64,000 bases of DNA from Trichoderma breve. Its lineage: Eukaryota > Ascomycota > Sordariomycetes > Hypocreales > Hypocreaceae. A program made the position numbers and the translations under genes. The first letter of the stretch is position 1, and each line of letters begins with the position of its first letter. Below the pieces are notes generated by a model that saw nothing but the letters and a program-made list of their open reading frames with translations, searched no databases and had not been told where the DNA came from. The DNA lies in contig NC_079234.1 in NCBI RefSeq assembly GCF_028502605.1, positions 4,216,001 to 4,280,000 on the forward strand. The letters run 5' to 3'. This document shows positions 56,918 to 64,000 of this stretch, in pieces.

Positions 56918-58413
56918 GGTTATTAATACTTTATAAATAGGTAATATCCCATAGTGATTTAATTTAATTTATATATTAGTAGTAATAAAGTTATATTAAG
57001 AAGGTAAATATAATATTTTAAATCATGTACAGGGCGCTCTTATACGACTCTTTATCTGTGCTGTCTTCAATGCAAAGTCCAAACTTGTCATCATTATTGC
57101 GACAACTGTACTCGACGCCGCGCTCCCTTACGATCAGTCACATTGAAGCTCAGCGGACAAGCAAAGTATCTGAGATTAGTCAACCCTGGGATGCAAGTAT
57201 CTACAGTATCACAAGATGGTTTGGCGGGGCCGCTGATATTCAATGTCAGATTCTGACCGCCCACACTCTTCGCCACGGCGAGGAATTGGATTGGCTGCCT
57301 CGAGCTGCAGGCAAGGGACGATGCAGCAACATAAACAACCATGACGGAAGGCGTAAGGCTAATGTAGCTTTGCGCAGGAGCTGGTCCTTTGATGACCAGT
57401 ATCCATTATTTTCTCAAATGTCCATTAAAAGGGACCTCCTCCTCCCGTGCGTGTTAATGACAAAGAAAACGAGCCGCTGCTTGCGAAATAAGTCTCAAGT
57501 AAAATCTCATGTATGCAGAGAGAAGAGCAAGATGAATGATTTGAGAATCAAGTTTCAAAAGAACAGGCGCCTACATAAAGACCCGCGTTCAACCAGAGAC
57601 AACTAGATGGTCCGGTGTCAGCTCTTCGAGACCTTGTTGTCAACAAAAGAAGGCGAAGAAACTAAGTCAGAGCACCGCAAGTTGCTTTTAAGGTTTCTTA
57701 CAAAGTGAGCGCCTGATCCGCTGTGTACCGATCCAAAACACAGTATGGAATACCCCGTGTGTTGTGAGTGCTGACGGAGGTAAGTAATAGATGTCCTAAG
57801 GTCATTGAATCAGACGGTGCATACGGAGAATCGCCTTCGGTGATCCGAAATCCAACCGAATGGCAACATGTGCGAAGAGACGACTTCAGTCCGACATCGC
57901 ACTTTACAGAAGGCTATCAGCCGATATCAGCTTATTACATTCAACGTGTGCTAATAACTCAATTTCCTATGGTGTAAGCAGGAGGACCGAGGGACTTTAC
58001 TCAGACTACGAATATCGTCTCTCCGAGCTCTTCTATCGCCGCTATCAACGAAGGTTCGTCCACGTCTTATCAGTTGGTGGATCCCTCCCACGAATCTATT
58101 GCAATTCGCTCGACGCAAAGGGCGCGCAGTCCGGCGACATCCGCCAGTCTCTTTGGAATGGAATGCGCCTATTAGAGAGATGTCGATTAAGCATGGATAA
58201 TACGGGAGTATGAGCATCTATACGAAAGTGACAGAGACAGAGATAGGAGCTCTCGGCGAGAGCTTATTTACGCGACCCACCTCGCTGACAATCGAGCTTC
58301 GGCCGTCTCTCAGCTAACCAACGACCAAGCATAAGAAGAATCCGATACCCCCCTCCCCCCATATTATTCCGTCATCTTAAGACTTGCATCTTTGGTGAGA
58401 CACGATAGCGAGA
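56918..58413. other. Intergenic, 1.5 kb
   Basis: An uninterrupted plus-strand frame of 193 codons (57025-57606) starts with ATG but has basic, low-complexity C-terminal composition and no recognisable motif; I do not call it a gene. Further fragments at 57768-58213 look non-coding. The right end is the promoter of the dioxygenase gene and has a short C-rich run near 58348-58359. Confidence 0.4.
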
Positions 58414-59671
58414 ATGAGCAACACAATGTCTCTGCGAAGGATTGGCACAGCCGGCCGTCAGTTGGCATCATACGCCACAGTTGCGTCCAGGGCTTCGATA
58501 CAGCCAATTGCGCATCCGCCCGGATCGGGGGTTCGGTTCGGAGCGGTTGTGCAGGGCGTCAACATTGACAAGATATCAGGTAAGGAGCCTTGGCTGTTGT
58601 GCGCCCCCTCCTGTTTCACATTGGCACGACAGCTAATAGTTTCAAATATCAGACGCCGACTTCGACATCATCAAGGAAGCTCTGTACAGACACCAAGTCC
58701 TCGTTTTCAAGGCACAGCATGACGCCTCTTCCAAGGCGCAATACGAAATCACCCAACGATTCGACCCCAAGGCGGGTGCTTCCTACGGCCACGGAAAGAC
58801 GCTCGACGCCAAACGATCCATCCTGCATCCAGACCTGAAGACAATCCCACACCAGCCACAGGTCCAAGTGATTGGAAACGGTTTCGTGGAGGAGTACGAA
58901 GGGCTGAAGAATATTCAGCTGCGGCACCCCCACCACAAGACCTTCCACGCCACCGTCATACCAGACGAGGACGACTTGGACTTTACCCGGTTCTACAGAT
59001 GGCACATTGATGCCGCGCTGTATGGGCTTGCCCCTCCGGTGGCCACAACCCTCTTCGCGGCCCAGGTCCCCGGCGGCCGCAAGCAGACGATCCGATATGA
59101 AGACACGGGCGAAGAGCTGACTGTCCCTCTGGGAACGACGGCGTTCGTCTCTGGCTACACCATGTATGACCTCTTATCGCCGCAGGACCAACAGTTCGCC
59201 ATGACCACAAAGGTCGAATACGCCCCGCATCCCTATGTGTGGATGAGCGGTGCCAAGTCTCGCTCAGATGGTCTGGGCCTTATCTCGGAGGGCAAAGAGG
59301 TGCCGCTTGACAGCCTGCCAGAGATTGAGCAAGACAAAATCCAAATCCTGCCCATGTGCTGGCGCAACCCTCAGGACGACCGGCTGGCGCTGCAGATTCA
59401 CCCGTCCGCGGTTCGGAAGCTACATCTGGGCAACGGCGAGGTTATCGATGACCTGAAGGAGGTGCGGGAGATTGTTCACCGACTACAGCGGCCCGGTATC
59501 GCGCCTGGCTATGTGTATGCGCACGACTGGGAGGAGGGCGATTTCGTCATCTTCCACAACAGAAGCCTGATTCACTCAGTTGTTGGGGCGTTTGCGGAGG
59601 ACGAGGTGCGCCTCTTTCGTCAGTGCAACATTGCCGGCAGCAGCTTGCCCGAGGGGCCAAGATACCTGTAG
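58414..59671 (+). CDS. XanA-like alpha-ketoglutarate-dependent dioxygenase (probable xanthine dioxygenase)
   Basis: Two exons, 58414-58579 and 58653-59671, giving 394 residues. TauD/TfdA fold: the iron ligands are His173 and Asp175 (RWHIDAAL) and His363 (SLIHSVVG); an Arg in LFRQCN probably binds alpha-ketoglutarate. The fit to Aspergillus XanA is close. With a shift of 23-24 residues, the XanA residues reported for iron binding (H149, D151, H340) and for xanthine (E137, D138, Q356, N358) correspond here to His173, Asp175, His363, Glu161, Asp162, Gln379 and Asn381. XanA turns xanthine into uric acid using Fe(II) and alpha-ketoglutarate. The N-terminal 50 residues are Ser/Arg/Ala-rich and resemble a mitochondrial presequence, unlike a cytosolic enzyme. 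Numbers for XanA are from memory of the family and should be checked by alignment. Confidence 0.78.
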
Positions 59672-60897
59672 GCGGCGATGCTGTCGATTTGTGTCAACGT
59701 GATGGCTTCAAAACAAAAACAGTCCGCCATCGGCCGGCTACGCGGCTGGAGGTGACCAGAGCATAAACTTTGCGGATCTCATGACACAGCTGGGCACAGC
59801 ATCAAGTAGGCGAAGCTGTCAAGTCTCAAATTAACAGGCTTGACAGGGCTCGACAATTTACCCCAACCCGTCCTACCATACCACCTCTTGCCATACCGCT
59901 TGTTGCAAGCACACTCGCTCCCTTGCATAACATAGGCACACACACAATCGATCCTCCCGAAAAGCGGAAGCCGGGACGCAACGCTGCCTGTCATATTGGC
60001 CAGAAAATGTGACGGTAGGGGGAGCAGTTGAGGGGCATCGTGTCTCGTCCCCCCGCATAATACGGAAGAATAGCAGCGCTATTATGGAGCTCTGTTCGAT
60101 ACGGGCTACACCGTCCCTGGTGCGGGAATAACAATCACCATCACGCAGATAAGCGGTCCTGGTATCGGAGTCGAAATTGCTGTTCTCATGACCCTCGATG
60201 TGCCTCAGCAAAGATGCAGCGCATCACGGGGCGTAGGTGAGCGGCTGAGGCAGCGCCCTGTCGGCTTCGCTACCGACCAGCACAAGCACACAATCATGTC
60301 CTAGCGCATGCACAACCGCCGAAAGGGGGCACTTCGGGGGTGATTCGCGCGCACCATTTGCCCCGCTGGCCCGCTGCAGTGCGCTGTAATATCGCGGTTA
60401 GTGGGGGATTTCCGGGGGTCTTTTGGGGTAGCAAGCGCCTCTAGCGTTGACTAATAGCGATCCAGCGGTGTCGGGATATTGGTGGACGAGACAGAATCTT
60501 ACCAGACCTTAGCCATAGATCGATAATACACCTTGCGTCATTAGACGGCGAAAAAAAAAAAGTTATGATAAGTCCGGTGCTTATCTCAACTGACTCGCCT
60601 TCCTATTTCTCTTGTGACTCGTCCATATTTTCGGGAGGATTTACTTATTTGCCTCCCATTTCGTTTCCATTCCTTGTTTTCTTTCTTTTACATTTTGTTT
60701 GCATTTTGTTTTCACACGGGAGCTAGGTTTTTTGGAACTGGCAGCTCTTGATGGCCAGCAGTTGACCAAGCAGATCAAATCTCCTGCACTGCTCTGTCGA
60801 CGCGGCTGATCTTACTCGACCTCTTTGGTCTCCTATATTCATTCCTCTCCTCAACTCCAACTTTTTACTTCCACAGAGACCTCACACAACCGCCACA
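59672..60897. other. Intergenic, 1.2 kb
   Basis: Promoter and CT-rich leader of the MFS gene (60600-60897) and 3' flank of the dioxygenase gene. No gene is supported. A run of 11 A occurs near 60551-60561. Confidence 0.5.
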
Positions 60898-62406
60898 ATG
60901 GCGCCTCCTCCGCCCGAGCCGATATCATCGTCATCCTCAGATCTCACCCTCATGGACCCCGAGCCCATGCCCTCAGAAAACACGCCTCTCATCACCGGCA
61001 AATCCACAGACGAAGCCGAGAATGGCGCCCACCACAAGCCAAGCAAGCCCCTGCCCCAGATGCAGGTCTTCTTGCTCTGCTTTGCAAAAGTCATGGAGCC
61101 AATTGCCTTCTTCGCCATCTTCCCCTTCATCGCGGAGATGGTCCGGAAAAACGGCCACCTCCCCAAGTCAGATGTGGGCTTCTACAGCGGCCTGATTGAG
61201 TCGCTCTTCTCTGCCACCCAGATGGTGGTGCTCTACTTTTGGGGCCATCTCGCGGACACCATTGGCAGGAAACCCGTCTTGTTGTGGACACTGACCGGAA
61301 TGACGGTGGCTACCTTCTTTTTCACAGTTTCGAAAACCATCTGGCAGATGATCCTGTTCCGATGCATCGCCGGTGTCTTTAGCGGTTCAGGCTTGGTGAT
61401 TCGAACGATGCTTTCGGACCACACGACCTCAGAGACGCAGGCCGTGGCGTTTAGTTGGTTTGCGTTTGCCAACAACATGGGCATCTTCCTGGGACCGATT
61501 ATTGGCGGTGTACTGGCAGACCCGGTAGAGCAGTTCCCGAGCGTCTTTAAGGGAATTCAGCTCCTTGAAGATTATCCGTATCTCCTAGCCGGCGTGGCAC
61601 TTACCGTGATCAATATCGTCAGCATCGTCCTATGTATATTCTATCTCGAAGAAACTCTGGAGCCTGAAGCTACTGAAACTACCTCGTCGACTGCCGGCCC
61701 AGTAATTCGACCACATCGATTATCCACCAGGGAGCTCCTCAAGGCCCCTGGCGTCGCCGTCGTCATCTGGGTCTACACTCACGTCATGTTCCTCGCCTTT
61801 GCCTTCACCGCCATCCTCCCCGTGCTGCTCTACACGCCCATCAAGCTCGGCGGCGTCGAATTCTCCGCCTTCCAAATCTCCCTCTGGATGGCCACCCAGG
61901 GCGCCGCCCAGGCCGCCTGGCTCGTCATCGCGTTCCCCTTCCTGCAGCGCCGCATCGGCACCAAGGGCTCCATGGCCGCCTGCGTGGCGGCATACCCCTT
62001 CTTCTTCGCCGGCTACGTCGTCATGAACTTCCTCCTCAGGGCGGACACCGAGTCCGCCATGGCAGCATTCTGGGTCGTCGCCCCCATCGTCGCCGTCGTC
62101 GGACCCGGCGTGTCCATGGCCTTTACGGCAGTCCAGCTCGCCCTCAACGACGTGTCGCCCAACCCTCACGTCATGGGCACGCTCAACGCCCTGGCCATGA
62201 CCGCCGCTAGTGCCGTCCGGTCCTTTGTCCCGGGAGTGTCGACGGTGCTATTCGCCATTGGCGTGCACAACCAGATCCTCTGGGGACATCTTGTGTGGGC
62301 CATACTTATTCCTATCGCCATGTCGCTCATGATTTTTGTTAAATGGCTTCCAGAGGACAAGCAGTCACACAAGCTTGCCCGGGAGCGGGAGGAAGACGAT
62401 GAGTAA
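60898..62406 (+). CDS. MFS transporter (DHA1-like, ZIFL-related)
   Basis: Single-exon protein of 502 residues. A 55-residue Pro/Ser-rich cytosolic N-terminus precedes about twelve membrane segments. Visible MFS signatures are the loop 2-3 motif GHLADTIGRKPVLLW (G-x3-D-x2-G-R-K/R-x-x-L), the RCIAGVFSGSG segment and the antiporter-like GIFLGPIIGGVLADP in helix 5. A long central loop (EETLEPEATE) separates the two halves. The closest well-known relatives are zinc-induced facilitator-like and drug:H+ antiporters. Substrate cannot be told. The C-terminus is short and acidic (REREEDDE). Confidence 0.92.
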   Translation: MAPPPPEPISSSSSDLTLMDPEPMPSENTPLITGKSTDEAENGAHHKPSKPLPQMQVFLLCFAKVMEPIAFFAIFPFIAEMVRKNGHLPKSDVGFYSGLIESLFSATQMVVLYFWGHLADTIGRKPVLLWTLTGMTVATFFFTVSKTIWQMILFRCIAGVFSGSGLVIRTMLSDHTTSETQAVAFSWFAFANNMGIFLGPIIGGVLADPVEQFPSVFKGIQLLEDYPYLLAGVALTVINIVSIVLCIFYLEETLEPEATETTSSTAGPVIRPHRLSTRELLKAPGVAVVIWVYTHVMFLAFAFTAILPVLLYTPIKLGGVEFSAFQISLWMATQGAAQAAWLVIAFPFLQRRIGTKGSMAACVAAYPFFFAGYVVMNFLLRADTESAMAAFWVVAPIVAVVGPGVSMAFTAVQLALNDVSPNPHVMGTLNALAMTAASAVRSFVPGVSTVLFAIGVHNQILWGHLVWAILIPIAMSLMIFVKWLPEDKQSHKLAREREEDDE

Positions 62407-63295
62407 CTAAAAACGATGGAGAGCGTCTTTTCTTATATAGGATAAAAAAATGGTTTGAGAGAGTAAAAGTGAAGGGAACAACATATACGCCGTGGGAGCA
62501 TGAATGCTCTAAAAGACGCACATTGCATTTGCATAGAAAGATTCAAGAGTCTTTCTCTTTTTTTTTCGTCCATTTCATTACATGTACATAGAAACAAATA
62601 TTGAAATCAATGAATGAGACCAAAAACACCTGCTCCACTATCGCAGTGAATCCAGAGTCAAGCTTACTGTCGTAGTAAATCCAGAGTGTATTCGTGGCTC
62701 AATTAGAATGGAAATTAGTTCCAAATAACATAAAACATCAGGCAAAAACATGAAAGCAAACAAACAAGCAAGCAAAGACATATTCCTCCACCCAGTCTCA
62801 CGACATCACAGGCATAAACAACTCAGTAGCACATGATTATAAATAATTGACAAGAAGAAGAATTGTATATGTATATCTCTGTGTATATGATAAAACCGAT
62901 TATGACCTCCGTAGCGGCGGGGAGAGTGTAGAAAATCCTGTTCTCCCCTCCCTGAATACCACCGTTCCGTCGGGCCTGAACGTAAAAATTGCGTAAGACG
63001 CCGTGCTACCGTGATATTTTCCTTTTAAAAGACCTGTAATGCAAATGCCTGGACATCAAAATGAAATAGAAAAATAGAAAAAAAATAGGAATCCCAAAGC
63101 CAGTCTCTTTTTTTTTGGTTCTTTTGTCGTTGTGTCTTGTGAGGTGAGTGTTGTAGCGCGGCAGAGCGAGTATCAACATCTTTCTTCAAGGTAAGAAAAA
63201 AATTCGAGCCACCCCTATTCCTATCCACGTCTGCATCTTCATCTTCTCATGTCGTTTTCACCACATCTCTCAACATCGTCATACATGTGCTCTGC
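62407..63295. other. Convergent intergenic, 0.9 kb
   Basis: 3' ends of the MFS gene and of the bestrophin-like gene. Several T- and A-runs (for example 62561-62568, 63111-63118). No gene is supported. Confidence 0.5.
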
Positions 63296-64000
63296 TTAAT
63301 CGTTCTTGGCAGACTCCTCGTCACCCAGCTTATCGCCCCTCCAGCGTCGCCACTCAAACGTCTTGTTGGGCTTGGTCCTGATGGTCTCTGCCAGCTTAGA
63401 CTCGCTTCGCTGAAGCCAGGTGTCAGCGGCGGCACCGCTGACGGGCCACAAGGGAACGTTCTCGGAGCTAAAGAAGAAGTCCTCGGGCTTGTAGTTGGAG
63501 TGCGAGGCGATGATGTCCATGTCAAGAGCAATCTGCTCGCAGTAGCTGTCGAGGGGAAGATCGTTGACGTCGTGGCCAAAGGGATTCTCAATTTCCTGGC
63601 CAATGAAGAGGAGGCCGAGAATGATGTAAGACGCAACGGTGGTGGCGGGAATGGTGATCCAGTGGAGCACAGCGACCATCTGGAAGGGGAGTAAGACGAC
63701 GTAGAGCCATGTGATCTGCTGGAACAGAATGCCGTAAGCGATGGGGAGAGGTGTGTTCAAGACACGCTGGCAGCCGGTGTAGGCGTCGTTGAGGGCAGCA
63801 AGGTTGTTGTAAGCCAAGGTCTGCTGCATGGGGACAGGGAGCTGGCCTCTGCTAACCAGGTCGTCAATGGTGACAGCAAGGTGGTTGAGGATTTCGAGGG
63901 GCAGGTTTCCAAGGGGCTTCTCTGCCTTCTTGAGCTGCTTTCGAGGGTTGCTAGCGGCAAAGGAGAGGCCGAGGTAGTCTCCAATGGACTTGAAGAAGTT
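63296..64000 (-). CDS. Bestrophin-like anion channel (C-terminal part, runs off the window)
   Basis: Minus strand, C-terminal 234 codons plus stop; the open frame reaches the window edge at 64000, so the N-terminus is missing. Bestrophin/UPF0187 features are present: NTPLPIAYGILFQQITWLYVV..., the LGLLFIGQEIENPFGHDVNDL acidic segment (kept to the family as GxEIExPFGxDxxDLP) and a soluble C-terminal tail. These proteins form pentameric chloride or anion channels in fungal membranes. No intron is visible in the available part. Confidence 0.9.
   Translation of the reverse strand, partial: NFFKSIGDYLGLSFAASNPRKQLKKAEKPLGNLPLEILNHLAVTIDDLVSRGQLPVPMQQTLAYNNLAALNDAYTGCQRVLNTPLPIAYGILFQQITWLYVVLLPFQMVAVLHWITIPATTVASYIILGLLFIGQEIENPFGHDVNDLPLDSYCEQIALDMDIIASHSNYKPEDFFFSSENVPLWPVSGAAADTWLQRSESKLAETIRTKPNKTFEWRRWRGDKLGDEESAKND

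Noticed and set aside
57025..57606. ATG-initiated 193-codon frame downstream of the Zn2Cys6 gene
   Set aside because: No motif, basic low-complexity tail, no homologous pattern; an overlapping antisense frame is equally plausible by length. A transcript would be needed to accept it.

Overview
This window looks like nuclear DNA of a filamentous ascomycete, most likely Sordariomycetes/Hypocreales (Trichoderma-like). The evidence is short spliceosomal introns (about 50-110 nt, GTRNGT donors, CTRAC-type branch sites), several Zn2Cys6 regulators, a QDE-1-type RNA-dependent RNA polymerase, an NRPS-like A-T-R-SDR enzyme, a UstYa-family oxidase and a giant NACHT-ankyrin NLR. The genus is inferred from overall gene character; no search was possible. 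All multi-exon models were built by hand from frame continuity, splice signals and family motifs.

Layout. 1-27 kb is mostly housekeeping or metabolic: A-T-R-SDR reductase (probable glycine betaine reductase), a secreted ASST-type protein, an unknown coiled-coil protein, RNA-silencing RdRP divergent from a Zn2Cys6 regulator, RIO1 kinase, a secreted pepsin-like protease and an NmrA-like oxidoreductase. 27.5-40 kb is gene-poor and accessory in character: an orphan basic protein, then a divergent pair formed by a UstYa/DUF3328 oxidase (29691-30706) and a secreted protein made of nine 16-residue repeats (31449-32013), then a pseudogene with an in-frame stop, a LysM relic, a secreted alpha/beta hydrolase and a polytopic membrane protein. 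40.4-46.8 kb is one 2108-residue NACHT-ankyrin gene. 47.8-57 kb holds a regulator with two zinc clusters, then an alpha/beta hydrolase divergent from another Zn2Cys6 regulator. 58-64 kb carries a xanthine dioxygenase-like (XanA) enzyme, an MFS transporter and the C-terminal part of a bestrophin-like channel.

The most interesting candidate is the UstYa plus repeat-precursor pair. This is the minimal gene content of a fungal dikaritin-type RiPP pathway (ustiloxin, phomopsin, victorin families). The repeats lack the dibasic Kex2 sites that normally separate core peptides, so if it is a RiPP system its processing differs from the described ones. Other points of interest are the XanA active-site match, the tandem zinc clusters, micro-exons, and a probable RIP-type nonsense mutation in the accessory block.
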